A stretch of DNA of 64,000 bases from CAIXSC01 sp046349915 (lineage in GTDB: Bacteria; Planctomycetota; Planctomycetia; Pirellulales; Pirellulaceae), in assembly GCA_046349915.1 (NCBI GenBank), contig JAXMBL010000007.1, positions 1 to 64,000 of the forward strand, read 5' to 3'. A program made the position numbers and the translations under genes. Position 1 is the stretch's first letter. Each line of letters starts with the position of its first letter. Positions 16,780 to 25,209 of the stretch are shown here, piece after piece. Below the pieces are notes generated by a model that saw only the letters and a list, made by a program, of their open reading frames with translations, had not been told where the DNA came from and searched no databases.

Positions 16780-18456
16780 ATGACGCCGAACGACCAGCCT
16801 CAAACCGATCCGAATCTCGTCCAGCCGAAAGAGACACCGGAGCCGACACCTGCCGAGTTACACGCCAAAAAGAAGTCAGCTTTCGGCGTCGTCCGCAGCC
16901 TCCTGCTTTCTGTCCCGGCTTATTGCACCAAGGCAATTCCCGGTGGCGACCTGCTGGAACTGCCTGAACACGACGACTTTCGACCGGCAACTAACCCCGG
17001 TGAGGCTTCGCTCTTCGAGGCCAACCTCGCCGGGGAGAGCACCGTCGATGGTCTGCTCACGCTGGAAGAGAAGTTAATGGTTCAACTGGAGAGGCTTGAA
17101 GGACTTGAGCGAGCACTCCAAAAGTCGGGGGGGAAGCGAGTCGAACTGGCCAGTTATCTGGAATCGGCAACGGAGGATATTGACGCCTTGTTCGATCAGA
17201 CCATGCGCGAGGTGAAAGCGAAGGACCGCGAACTGGAAAAGGCCGCGTGGTCGTTCCGTGTGTTCATGGAAGAGTCGCGGTTGGCGGCAGCACCGGAGAA
17301 AGCCAAACTCGTTCACGTCCTCAACGCAAGAGGCGACGACCTAGCCTCCCATCCGCACTTCGGCAAGAAACACCGATTCGGGCCGATAAAGGGTCTGCCA
17401 CGCATCCAAGACGATGTCTATGGACTGTGGGTGCTCGACACAAAGGTGCTGAACAGCGGACAAGCATCGACGATCGGACTGAAGGCATACAATCACACGG
17501 CGATGGCGATTTTGAACGCAGACGCCGAGAAGGCGATTCCATCGAAATTCTACCGCGATTGCCGCGGCGACGCCGCTCGCCATCAGGAGCTTCTGGATCT
17601 GGGCGCAACCCGTGATCGGGCGGCCAGCCTCCAGTATGCAGCTTCACCAGTCACCGAAAGGGAGTTGAAGTGGCTGGACAACTGCGTTGGTGAGATTGAG
17701 GGCCTTGAACGTGTTGTACTCTGCTTCTCGCCGCTCCGGGTTCGCGAGGCTACTCGCTACGAGCAGGCCCTTGGCGACGTGTTTGTTCCGTCCTCATATA
17801 CCTACGGCGGAAAGGTCGTGTTTCTGTCGCTGGTGTCCCGCAAATATGGCATTTCGACCCCTGTGGCGCAGCTGAAGAAAGAGCTTGGCGTCTCCACGGG
17901 ATCATACGTCGAATCCAGAATCCCCGAGAGGGCTCGCAAGGACAACGGTCCATCGCTGTTCGACCACAACGGTTCACTCGAACAGATCCCGGCCGGCGTG
18001 GTGGCAGTGGTACGGATGACCGGTGCCGAGAGCGAGAAGGAGATGAAGGGGTACGTAGATGCGTTTATCGGCCTCCACACCGCTCGGGGCAAGGACGCGC
18101 AGTTTCAAGTCGCCACGGAGTTGTCTTACGACTACCTGCGGCGGATTATGACAGTTCTGGCACGTGGCATAATCGGTCAGCCACAGAACCAAGCGCTGAT
18201 GATCCGCGATACCGTTGAGAGCTTACTTCAGCAAAACCTGATGAGCAGAGACGCGGAAGATCGCCGGAAGCCATTCAACGCCATCAGCGTCACACTCGAC
18301 GATTCCAGTCCGGAAGGCCAACAGGCGTGGGCAAAAGGCGGTATTCGCCTGATTATCAAGGTTAAGGGCCGCACCGCTATCCCTGACGTTTGGATCAATA
18401 TCGTCCCGGAGCGGGACAAAAGCGCGACCAACGCCAGCGACCAAAAGGGCGGTTGA
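16780..18456 (+). CDS. TssC-like large sheath protein (divergent)
   Basis: The 558-residue protein opens with a helical region. A block near 135-200 (IDALFDQTMREVKAKDRELE, then AWSFRVFMEES and KLVHVLNARGDDL) follows the TssC pattern I-D-x-x-[IL]-x-x-Q-L-x-x-I-x-x-x-x-x-[FL]-x-x-L-E-x-x-W-x-x-[FL]. The C-terminal 110 residues (YLRRIMTVLARG, then a short helix and an IRLIIKVKG strand) resemble the tail-sheath handshake domain. TssC and TssB form the sheath that contracts around the tube. The ATG at 16780 has GAGG at 5 bp, which is better placed than the GTG at 16774. The central part is too diverged for me to align. Confidence 0.6.
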   Translation: MTPNDQPQTDPNLVQPKETPEPTPAELHAKKKSAFGVVRSLLLSVPAYCTKAIPGGDLLELPEHDDFRPATNPGEASLFEANLAGESTVDGLLTLEEKLMVQLERLEGLERALQKSGGKRVELASYLESATEDIDALFDQTMREVKAKDRELEKAAWSFRVFMEESRLAAAPEKAKLVHVLNARGDDLASHPHFGKKHRFGPIKGLPRIQDDVYGLWVLDTKVLNSGQASTIGLKAYNHTAMAILNADAEKAIPSKFYRDCRGDAARHQELLDLGATRDRAASLQYAASPVTERELKWLDNCVGEIEGLERVVLCFSPLRVREATRYEQALGDVFVPSSYTYGGKVVFLSLVSRKYGISTPVAQLKKELGVSTGSYVESRIPERARKDNGPSLFDHNGSLEQIPAGVVAVVRMTGAESEKEMKGYVDAFIGLHTARGKDAQFQVATELSYDYLRRIMTVLARGIIGQPQNQALMIRDTVESLLQQNLMSRDAEDRRKPFNAISVTLDDSSPEGQQAWAKGGIRLIIKVKGRTAIPDVWINIVPERDKSATNASDQKGG

Positions 18457-18486
18457 CTGATCCCATCACCACAAGGAGCTTGATCG

Positions 18487-18930
18487 ATGAGCGTCAAAAT
18501 CATGCTGGGAGGCACACTGGTAGATGGTGTGCTGAACGGTGGCGCTGAGCTGACTGATGTCACGCGACTGACGCTTCGGCTGACGTTCCGAAGCGGGCTG
18601 GATACGCGAGACCCAAACGCGATGCAGGTGGTCATTGATCGCAACGTCGGCGAGAAGATCAACGCCCCGGCAGATCAGTTGGCGTTCAAGCTGCTGCGTG
18701 GCGTTAACAACAAGGCCGGCATCAAAGTGTTCCCAGCCACGATCGAGTTGATCGACGACAACCAACATCAGTCCATCGGCAAATGGGCTTTTGGCGAAGC
18801 GTTCGTAACCGCGCTGAGCACCGCCGACTCCGGACAGCGCGTCAGCGAGGCCGTCTCACTGGCAGCTAACAAGGTCGTCTACACCAAGACCGGCGGCCCC
18901 GCTACACCGCTACTCGATGTCAACTCCTGA
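18487..18930 (+). CDS. Hcp/tail-tube-like protein 1
   Basis: The 147-residue protein has the size and beta-strand rhythm of Hcp or phage tail-tube subunits. The most telling part is FVTALSTADSGQRVSEAVS followed by KVVYTKTGG. It mirrors the conserved Hcp ending: strand, a Ser-Thr-Ser-Gly turn, then E-x-V-S-x-x-x-x-K-[IV]-x-[WY]. Such subunits stack as hexamers to form the tube propelled by the sheath. AAGGAG stands 8 bp before the ATG. It follows the TssC-like gene and precedes a second tube-like gene by 17 bp. Confidence 0.65.
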   Translation: MSVKIMLGGTLVDGVLNGGAELTDVTRLTLRLTFRSGLDTRDPNAMQVVIDRNVGEKINAPADQLAFKLLRGVNNKAGIKVFPATIELIDDNQHQSIGKWAFGEAFVTALSTADSGQRVSEAVSLAANKVVYTKTGGPATPLLDVNS

Positions 18931-18947
18931 TACGAAAGGGGAGTCAA

Positions 18948-19526
18948 ATGCCTTACTACGAGTTCTACAACCTACCCAACGCGGCTATCCCCGGTCTGCC
19001 TGTGCCCCTACCGCGGCAGTTTCAGGCGAATCCGGCCAACCGACTGCAAGCCGCGGCCAATCCGTTCTCTGAATCGGCAGCGCCCGATCAGATGGTGATC
19101 TCTGTCTCGACATCCGCCAACCCCAGCAATAACGGTTGGATCGGTCGTGGCCCTGAGTGGTTCAACGTTTCGATACGTCGGCGCGTCAAGACGTTTACCA
19201 ACGCCGCTGGCGCGGTCGCTCTGAACATCGCGACGGGGGACTTGCCACTGTACAAACTGGCCGTTATGAGTACCCACCCAAATTGGAACTGTAGCCTTGA
19301 CGACCCGGCTCAATGGCCGAAGTTATACTTGGAACTCGACACGCAGAACGGCGTGCGCCTGAAGTACGAGATGGAACGACTGGTGATAGACGATTGGTCG
19401 CTGGAAGTAGACGCAGGCAACGCAGGCGAAGTCTATGAAGTGTTGCAATTCCGTGCCTGGGTTGTTCAGGCGGCACTTAGGGAGGGTAACAGCCTGAAGG
19501 TGGCTCTTGGTAATTCGGAGCCATGA
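18948..19526 (+). CDS. Tube-like protein 2
   Basis: The 192-residue protein has a Pro/Asn-rich N-terminus that gives way to a beta-rich domain. It ends in MERLVIDDWSLEVDAGNAGE followed by YEVLQFRAWVVQAAL, again the 'strand, turn, E-x-[VL], strand' pattern of tube subunits. Two consecutive tube-type genes suggest either a dedicated cap/initiator ring or a specialised tube (eCIS clusters commonly carry two or more). GGGGAG precedes the ATG. The assignment is weaker than for the previous gene and depends partly on position. Confidence 0.45.
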   Translation: MPYYEFYNLPNAAIPGLPVPLPRQFQANPANRLQAAANPFSESAAPDQMVISVSTSANPSNNGWIGRGPEWFNVSIRRRVKTFTNAAGAVALNIATGDLPLYKLAVMSTHPNWNCSLDDPAQWPKLYLELDTQNGVRLKYEMERLVIDDWSLEVDAGNAGEVYEVLQFRAWVVQAALREGNSLKVALGNSEP

Positions 19527-19579
19527 GCCGGGAGAAGTAGGGGAGGGGGCCATCGTGTCCACCCACTCGGAGGCGTGTC

Positions 19580-20497
19580 GTGCAAGGTTGTGTGGCTCCA
19601 AGCGAAATCCCGGGCGTATCCGACCACGAGGCGTCCGTCTTCGGAGACGTCGCCGAAGAGTTGATTTACGCTGACTTCTGCTCAAAGTATGGGTGTGCCA
19701 GCGGCCAGGTCTTTCGGGACGCGGACAACCCAGATGGTTACTTGTACTTCCTTGCGAGGCATAACCCGCAGTTTACACAGGAAGCCCAGATCGATTACTA
19801 CCTTAGGGCATGGGCGTTCGGGATGGCAAAGATACCCGACCTGCTTGTCCATTCCACTGCCGAGCGCGCCTTCTACGAGGTGAAGCCGGATTCAACGAGC
19901 GGGCGGTCCAAGGGCGTCGATAAGATCGACAAACTTCGGATCGTGTATGCGCATTACCATCTGCCGTACTCAGCAGGGAACGTCTTCTTGCCGAGGGATC
20001 ACACGGTCGCAAACTTCGGCGTGATCCTGAAGGTCGTGCTCCGAGTCCGCCGGGTCCAGCCTGGCTTGATTCTCTACAAGCTGTGTCTTGAGTCTCAGGT
20101 TCCTCTCTTAGAGGTGGCAGCGCTGGCGCTCCTACTTCGGTATGTCGTTCGGGAGATGAACAAGCTGAAGGGCATGCGCGGGTTCCAACCCATCGACCTC
20201 GCCCCGCTGTTTGCGAGGGAGCTGTGGGACTTGGCTAGGGGCCTCGGGTTGGTCGGCGTGGGGGTCGGAGCTGGGGTTGCCCTCGGTCGTAGGGTCGGCT
20301 GGCGATATTTCTGGAAGGCGGTCGTCAAGCGTTTCGCCGTCCGCGGGACGGCTGCGGCGGCGCTCTCGGCAGCCGATGGGCCACTGCCGGTCGGGGAACT
20401 AATCAGCCTGGGAATCGCGGTGTGGACGGTGATTGACATCGTCCGATTGCATGATGAATTGTGGCGTGATGCGGAAGGCATCGCCCGTGCGACCTGA
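19580..20497 (+). CDS. PD-(D/E)XK nuclease-like protein with C-terminal membrane segments; effector candidate
   Basis: The 305-residue protein has an N-terminal nuclease-like core. Helix Glu residues (E26/E27), then IPDLLVHSTAERAFYEVKPD (PD at 86-87, E100 and K102), reproduce the PD-x(n)-(D/E)-x-K active-site pattern with hydrophobic strands around it. The C-terminal third contains glycine-rich hydrophobic segments near 221-236 and 256-287 that could insert into membrane. GGAGG lies 6 bp before the GTG start. It sits between the tube genes and VgrG, a usual position for cargo or effectors. I infer a DNase delivered by the machine. No immunity gene is obvious next to it, so an internal structural role cannot be excluded. 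Confidence 0.5.
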   Translation: MQGCVAPSEIPGVSDHEASVFGDVAEELIYADFCSKYGCASGQVFRDADNPDGYLYFLARHNPQFTQEAQIDYYLRAWAFGMAKIPDLLVHSTAERAFYEVKPDSTSGRSKGVDKIDKLRIVYAHYHLPYSAGNVFLPRDHTVANFGVILKVVLRVRRVQPGLILYKLCLESQVPLLEVAALALLLRYVVREMNKLKGMRGFQPIDLAPLFARELWDLARGLGLVGVGVGAGVALGRRVGWRYFWKAVVKRFAVRGTAAAALSAADGPLPVGELISLGIAVWTVIDIVRLHDELWRDAEGIARAT

Positions 20498-20522
20498 GGC
20501 GCTACCGGAGGAGGTGAGGGAC

Positions 20523-22154
20523 GTGCGATGCGAGATCACCGTGGACGGCCAACCGCTCGGCGTGGAGGTCACGCATCGGGCCGTACTGAGCGAAGCAGTC
20601 GGCGCGTATCCTACCTTCGAGTTCGATGCCACGTTTAGCGACGCCCGGTCTAGAATCCTGAAGGCGGTTGGGGCGCATGTCCGATGGCTTGCACGTCGCG
20701 GCAACGCGGAAGTCTGTCTATTCGAGGGCGATGTCCATGTGGTTCGGTATCACCCTCACCGGACGCAGATGCAGTGCGCAGCCGCCACGGCAAAGTTGGA
20801 CTGGGTCCGCCGCACCCGCTCATTCGCGGCCGCAGACGGCGCGCTAGTAGCGATACACACATTGCCCGGATTCCAGGCCGCGTTTCCTGGAGTCCAGGGC
20901 TTGAATCGGCTGACTGCGCAGGTTGCTGATGTCACGCAGTTTAATGAGAGCGACTGGGCATTTTTGCGTCGCCTTGGCGGCCGATATGGCCTATGGTTAC
21001 TGGCCCGATCAGGTCAGGTCGAACTGACGGCCACTGCAGGTGGTGACTGCGTGACTTTGACCAGCGGCGAGATCATTGCAGACGACGAGGAGGTTACACT
21101 TCGGTCTGCAGTGGCAGGCGCCCAAAGCCGAGCATGGCAGTTTCCTCTGGGGCAGACTCCGGCATCTGCGGATAAGCCAAGGTTGGTGCGCGGGTTTGCA
21201 ACCGAGGATTTTGCAGGCGAGCAGGGCGAAAGGCTTTCCGGCGTCAGCCAGACACAGGAGTTCATGGCTGCCCTCGCCCCTGGTTGGGGGAACGCCGAAG
21301 AGGCCGGGCGGCTCGTTCGCATTCAGCAAGCGAGCCTATTGTCTTGGAGCGGTTCCATCCTCCGGCCGGAGTTGGCAGTCGGACATAGGTTCCGCTTACC
21401 GGAAGCTATCGATTTGGGCGCGCCTCTTGTTATAGCTCGACGTCAACTGTCCTACTCCCCATTTGACGGGAATTACCAGCTTGTCAACCGCGTCTTAGCG
21501 GGATCCGACCTGAGCGACCCGGACGCGATTTTGTCTCCCGACGAAGTTCTTAGCGTGCCGGGGATCGTATTGTCCGTACAAGACGCGGCCCATATCGGAC
21601 GCATCCGCGTCCGCTTCCCGTGGCAGGGAGATGGTGAAGGGCTATGGTGTCTCGGTCCGCAGCCGGAAGGGGGGGACGGCCACGGCGTCGTCCATCTTCC
21701 ATCGCCAGGCGATTGGGTGGTGGTGAGTTTCCAAACTGACGGCTTGCTTCCGCCAGTTGTCATTGGATCCATCTACCACAGTGGAGCACAGGCGTCGGCG
21801 AAGGTGCAAAACCCGGCTCAGCAACGCATCCTAGCTCGAACTGCGGCCGGGCATCTCATCCTGCTCGATGACGAACAAGGAGAGATCATCGTAGCCATTC
21901 AGCCCGGAAAGGAACCAGCCTGTTCTGTTGTGTTGAAAAAAGATCCGGCAGCGATAACCGTGCATGTACCAGCGGGCAAGGTAGTCGTGCAGGCTGGCCA
22001 AGCGAAACTAACACTCGGCGACGACACGATCCGTGCAGAGGCGGACTCGATTGAACTTACGGGGAACAAGTCGATCACACTCACTGCCCCGCAGGTGGCC
22101 GTAAACGCGACCGGAGGCGTGACCGTATCGAGCAGCCTGACGGTGCAGCAGTGA
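20523..22154 (+). CDS. VgrG-like spike protein (gp27/gp5 type)
   Basis: The product is about 543 residues. The gp27-like N-terminal half has barrel-type strands and FNESDWAFLRRLGGRYGLWL, equivalent to the 'E-S-x-x-[FW]-[IL]-x-R-[LI]' motif of VgrG. A gp5-type OB fold near 345-425 follows: GRIRVRFPW, then LPSPGDWVVVSFQ and PPVVIGSIYH. The C-terminal segment is repetitive beta-helix (GKVVVQAGQAKLTLGDD). The spike punctures the target and carries the tip. The frame is open back to an ATG at 20433 inside the previous gene, but GTG 20523 follows a strong GGAGGAGG and clears the previous stop, so I use it. Confidence 0.8.
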   Translation: MRCEITVDGQPLGVEVTHRAVLSEAVGAYPTFEFDATFSDARSRILKAVGAHVRWLARRGNAEVCLFEGDVHVVRYHPHRTQMQCAAATAKLDWVRRTRSFAAADGALVAIHTLPGFQAAFPGVQGLNRLTAQVADVTQFNESDWAFLRRLGGRYGLWLLARSGQVELTATAGGDCVTLTSGEIIADDEEVTLRSAVAGAQSRAWQFPLGQTPASADKPRLVRGFATEDFAGEQGERLSGVSQTQEFMAALAPGWGNAEEAGRLVRIQQASLLSWSGSILRPELAVGHRFRLPEAIDLGAPLVIARRQLSYSPFDGNYQLVNRVLAGSDLSDPDAILSPDEVLSVPGIVLSVQDAAHIGRIRVRFPWQGDGEGLWCLGPQPEGGDGHGVVHLPSPGDWVVVSFQTDGLLPPVVIGSIYHSGAQASAKVQNPAQQRILARTAAGHLILLDDEQGEIIVAIQPGKEPACSVVLKKDPAAITVHVPAGKVVVQAGQAKLTLGDDTIRAEADSIELTGNKSITLTAPQVAVNATGGVTVSSSLTVQQ

Positions 22155-22172
22155 CGCTGTGGAGACAAACCA

Positions 22173-23783
22173 TTGGACGCAAAACTCACAGACCCTACTG
22201 ATCCAGCCCAGTTTCTAGAGATAGTGCGATGCGTGGCCTCTCGGGATGGATGGGACAATGCGAATTGGGAGTTGCATCAGGCGTTCGTGCGTGGCTTGGA
22301 AGAATGGGCTCGGGCGAAGCTGTTCCCGAGAGTCGGGCCGCAGTATTTCGTCGCGGGGTTGTGTGATGCGCGGCGGTCAACTCGACCACGGGTCCTTAAC
22401 TCGCTGGACCGCTGGAGTACAGCATTCGGCCGCGCGGCTCCAGTGGCAGAGCAGACCTTGCTATTGGGGACAGAGCGTGACGAGGTGGCGCTCGAACCGG
22501 TGGTCGGGCAGAGCGGTGCACTGAACCTAGTCATCGCATTATCCGCACCTCTGGCAGAGCAGTTCACCGGGTTGTCAGCACTGCACCCCGGGGAGTTGGA
22601 CTTGTACTGCGACGCGACGGGGCGCGAGACGTTAAACGCTTTTCATACGCTACTACAGGGCCGCTGGCCTCGTGACATTGGACTCCCTTCCGGGAGCCGG
22701 GAGGTGTGGCCTAGGCTCGGGCTGCGTCCGGTCTGGCGCATGCGAGGGACGCAACTCTCGCCTGGACCGGTCGATCTGCTCAATTTGACCCACCACGCTC
22801 TTGAAGGCAGGTTCGCGCGGCTGCCGCTAAAAGCCGTCGTTCCCTATGAGCGGCTGCTGCGTGGACGTCCCGCATTGGTCGTGCCGGTACATCTCGGCGC
22901 GGAAGCGCGGGATGTTGCCTCTCGCCTCAAGGGGTGCCTGTTCGTCAACCAGATTCCGTTCTGGAACTACCGACTCGGCCTTGTTGATTCGCCGAGGTAC
23001 GTTGAAGTGCGACAGTCTCCAGGTGCGACCACCACGGAGATTATCGTGCCGCTGGATGATCCGCCCGGAACGTCCCCTTACGTTATCATCGAGTGCTGGT
23101 CGCGGTCTCCCCACGCCGCCTTCGTGGACCGACGGTGGAGCTCATGGGTCGACCCGCTCATGTGTTTTGAGGTGCCAAGCCCTTCAGCCTCGCCGCAGCC
23201 GGGGTTTGAGGCCGCTGATGACGTGCGCGAACTTCGGCTCCGGTTCCCACAAGATAAGATCGGGCAGAACATGGTCGTGGTCTACGTTGTTGCGGCCGAC
23301 TGGCTGGCAAATGCCATCCGTCCTGGCGACGGCGTGCTGACCGGATCACCGGAGTACGAATTGCTGCGGGTGCGAGACTCCTTCGTACCTCAGAGGGATG
23401 ATGGCCAGCCGCGGCCGATCGAGGAGATGCGATTGGCCACATGGTTAGCGGCCGGTCGCCGTTCGTTCCCCGACGCGCCGATAGTCACACGGGATGACCT
23501 CGCCAAGGCTGTGCGCCGTTGGCTACCACAACCACTCCGGCGAGCGGCGTGGGGTGATCGCGGCCCTGCAGCGTTAGAATCAGCCGAAAATCTGAAGATA
23601 TCGACGGCGTTCCGCGACAATTCGCCGGGGCATCCGGTCACGGTGGTCGAACTGGCGGGTGGCGAAGGCGGCGAGGAAGAAAACTACTACACGGAGTGGC
23701 TGGCGCGCACACTCGAATCGCGCTGCCCCATTGGCACTTCATTGGAAGTTCGCACGAGAACAAATGGTGGACCACATGCCTAA
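22173..23783 (+). CDS. TssF-like baseplate protein
   Basis: The 536-residue protein starts at a TTG with GGAG 9 bp upstream, 18 bp after the VgrG-like stop. A segment near 252 (GCLFVNQIPFWNYRLGLVDS) corresponds to the TssF landmark where 'T-P-V-x-N-L-F' joins the two halves of the protein. The C-terminal portion has TRDDLAKAVRRWL, similar to the wedge-protein segment where baseplate subunits pair. TssF builds the type VI baseplate wedge with TssG, and no TssG candidate is visible. The resemblance is local, so this is a moderate call. Confidence 0.5.
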   Translation: MDAKLTDPTDPAQFLEIVRCVASRDGWDNANWELHQAFVRGLEEWARAKLFPRVGPQYFVAGLCDARRSTRPRVLNSLDRWSTAFGRAAPVAEQTLLLGTERDEVALEPVVGQSGALNLVIALSAPLAEQFTGLSALHPGELDLYCDATGRETLNAFHTLLQGRWPRDIGLPSGSREVWPRLGLRPVWRMRGTQLSPGPVDLLNLTHHALEGRFARLPLKAVVPYERLLRGRPALVVPVHLGAEARDVASRLKGCLFVNQIPFWNYRLGLVDSPRYVEVRQSPGATTTEIIVPLDDPPGTSPYVIIECWSRSPHAAFVDRRWSSWVDPLMCFEVPSPSASPQPGFEAADDVRELRLRFPQDKIGQNMVVVYVVAADWLANAIRPGDGVLTGSPEYELLRVRDSFVPQRDDGQPRPIEEMRLATWLAAGRRSFPDAPIVTRDDLAKAVRRWLPQPLRRAAWGDRGPAALESAENLKISTAFRDNSPGHPVTVVELAGGEGGEEENYYTEWLARTLESRCPIGTSLEVRTRTNGGPHA

Positions 23784-24222
23784 TCCAGTCGTCGTAGATG
23801 GTGCCACGATTCAGTTCGCCCCCGGCCCAGGATGGGAGTGGGTGGGATGGAATGGTCAGGTCACATTGAGAGTTGCTAATGCCATTGCCAACGTGTCGGG
23901 GCGTCCGGTGGCACTAGAAACCGACTTGGTCGCCTTAGGTCTGCTATTGGCAGGTCGAGCCTACAAAGCAATCGGGTTTGATGACACGGCAGGAGCTGTC
24001 TGCACGGCCGCCGTCCAAGTCAACGCTGCAACGCTCGCCCGCGCCTCATCCCTTTCAGGCCATCCGGTCGCAACAAGTCTGACGTCCGGGACATTTAACA
24101 TCGCCTGTGCCCCTCCCTCGTTCAAGGCAGCAACCCCTCCCGTCCCTGATCCCCTATGTGCCATGAGAATTGGGCAATGGCATGTGGTTGATGCGGGACA
24201 ACCCTTTTACCAGACGGATTGA
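23776..24222 (+). CDS. Possible PAAR-like tip protein
   Basis: From the ATG at 23776, which overlaps the previous stop by 8 bp, the product is 148 residues. It has a 'V-V-V-D-G-A-T-I-Q' opening strand, a body of Ala/Val/Thr-rich strands, and a Pro/Cys segment (FNIACAPPSFKAATPPVPDP) near the end. Small beta-rich proteins with 'GA-x-[IL]-x-C/F' openings placed after VgrG are often PAAR or PAAR-like (DUF4280/DUF4150-type) tips that sharpen the spike. The His/Cys residues that bind zinc in true PAAR are not evident. An in-frame ATG at 23764 is an alternative start, and the frame stays open to 23659. It is the last gene of the run. Confidence 0.4.
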   Translation: MPNPVVVDGATIQFAPGPGWEWVGWNGQVTLRVANAIANVSGRPVALETDLVALGLLLAGRAYKAIGFDDTAGAVCTAAVQVNAATLARASSLSGHPVATSLTSGTFNIACAPPSFKAATPPVPDPLCAMRIGQWHVVDAGQPFYQTD

Positions 24223-24378
24223 CAACCTCTTCCAAAGTGGACGAGAGGGCGTCATGTGCAAAATTAAGGTCGCGGCGGACTAGCAGCGAGAAGGTGGACG
24301 AACAAGCCGCGGCGCTCGAAAGCCCCTGTTAATAAATCAACGCTATTAAGTCCCTCGTGCCACAGTTCGAAGAGGGGT

Positions 24379-24403
24379 GGTTTCGTTTTTCAGCACCGAA
24401 ACC
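24379..24403. repeat. Hairpin with 7-bp perfect stem
   Basis: GGTTTCG pairs with CGAAACC across an 11-nt loop that begins with TTTTT. Flanking CGAAG (24368-24372) and CTTCG (24405-24409) can extend the pairing after an internal loop. It lies 157 bp beyond the last gene of the injection cluster and could be a terminator or part of a larger structured transcript. Confidence 0.45.
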
Positions 24404-24636
24404 GCTTCGAACTCCGAAAGTTCAGGAGACTACATGAGTTAACGAACTCGAAAAACAGAGTATTGTTACGAAGAGGGTTCCGCCCGGGGAGCTTTTTGGT
24501 TTTTCTGCGAACCCGTAGACCGCCAGTTGACGCCTGCCGCCGAGGTTTCGGTAGGTAGGCGTTTAGCGTTTTCGGCCAGTACTGGCAACGACTTGCGACG
24601 CCCGCCGTCTTATTCGGCGCTCTCCGTTTCGAGAGA

Positions 24637-24695
24637 GACCAAAAAGGGTGTCCGACCAACCATAGGGGTTGGTGTCGGACCCCGAATATTTGGTC
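24637..24695. repeat. Long imperfect palindrome (~59 nt)
   Basis: The outer arms GACCAAA and TTTGGTC and the inner arms (GTCCGACCAACC against GGTTGGTGTCGGAC, with small bulges) form one long stem around the loop ATAGG. A further GAGAG/CTCTC pair lies just outside. Compensating bulges rather than random mismatch suggest a folded RNA or a protein-binding palindrome. It is not followed by a U-run, so it is not a typical intrinsic terminator. Confidence 0.5.
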
Positions 24696-24871
24696 TAAAA
24701 CTCTCGGAGTCTCTGATTAACAGACGCCTCTGATTTAACAGCCAGGTTGGCCTCGCACCCCGCAAGCAGCCCTCGCGAACACTCGGCCGGAGGTTAACAG
24801 CACCGAGCCACGCTACCAAATCGTAGACGCGGCTATTCGCTGTTCGTCTGGCTGGCTGGTAGGAGCCGGAT

Positions 24872-25102
24872 ATGTCGACGATTACGATTCAAGAGGCTCG
24901 CGCCAACTTGGACGAGTTGATCCACCGCCTGTCCCCAGGCGAGGCAGTGGTCATCACCGAGAATGACCAACCGGTGGCGAAACTGGTGGCGACGCAAGCT
25001 CCGCATCGCAAAATCCCAAAGCTCGGAACGCAGCGAGGATCGGTGTTGTCGATGGAGAATTTCGACGACCCGCTTGACGACTTCAAGGAGTACACGGAGT
25101 GA
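24872..25102 (+). CDS. Phd/YefM-family antitoxin
   Basis: The 76-residue protein has the Phd/YefM pattern. Its N-terminal DNA-binding core begins with TITIQEARANLDELIHRL, then GEAVVITENDQPVAKLV, and is followed by an acidic, probably unstructured toxin-binding tail (FDDPLDDFKEY). Such proteins neutralise VapC (PIN) or Doc/YoeB toxins and repress their own operon. The stop overlaps a GTG at 25099 that begins a VapC-like peptide, the usual coupling in this module. The partner is a stub, so the antitoxin is orphaned here. Confidence 0.8.
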   Translation: MSTITIQEARANLDELIHRLSPGEAVVITENDQPVAKLVATQAPHRKIPKLGTQRGSVLSMENFDDPLDDFKEYTE

Positions 25103-25209
25103 AGCACTTACTCCACGCGCACACGCCATTATGGAGCCAGGTCATTCTCCAATTGGCTCTGATTGGGAAGTCCACGGGTGCTCGACACGAAGTTAGGATT
25201 TTGACATGA
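25099..25209 (+). pseudogene. VapC-type PIN toxin remnant
   Basis: A 36-codon frame opens with GTG overlapping the antitoxin stop and encodes VKHLLHAHTPLWSQ. This aligns with the VapC N-terminus M-K-[LY]-L-L-D-T-H-[TV]-[FL]-L-W. The first catalytic Asp is replaced (D to H), and the frame ends at 25207-25209 where about 130 residues should follow, so no PIN fold remains. It is best read as a deletion-inactivated toxin left behind its antitoxin. Confidence 0.55.

Larger units (their letters stand above)
24223..24871. other. 650-bp gene-free, hairpin-rich interval after the injection cluster
   Basis: No reading frame here looks like protein. The stretch is AT-richer than its flanks and contains two clear inverted repeats, listed separately (24379-24403 and 24637-24695). 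Transcription terminators, a structured RNA or the scar of a mobile element could each explain them. There is no tRNA-like cloverleaf that I can see. Confidence 0.5.

Noticed and set aside
24379..24695. tRNA or tmRNA in the hairpin-rich gap
   Set aside because: The inverted repeats do not form a cloverleaf, and no CCA end or T-loop motif is present.
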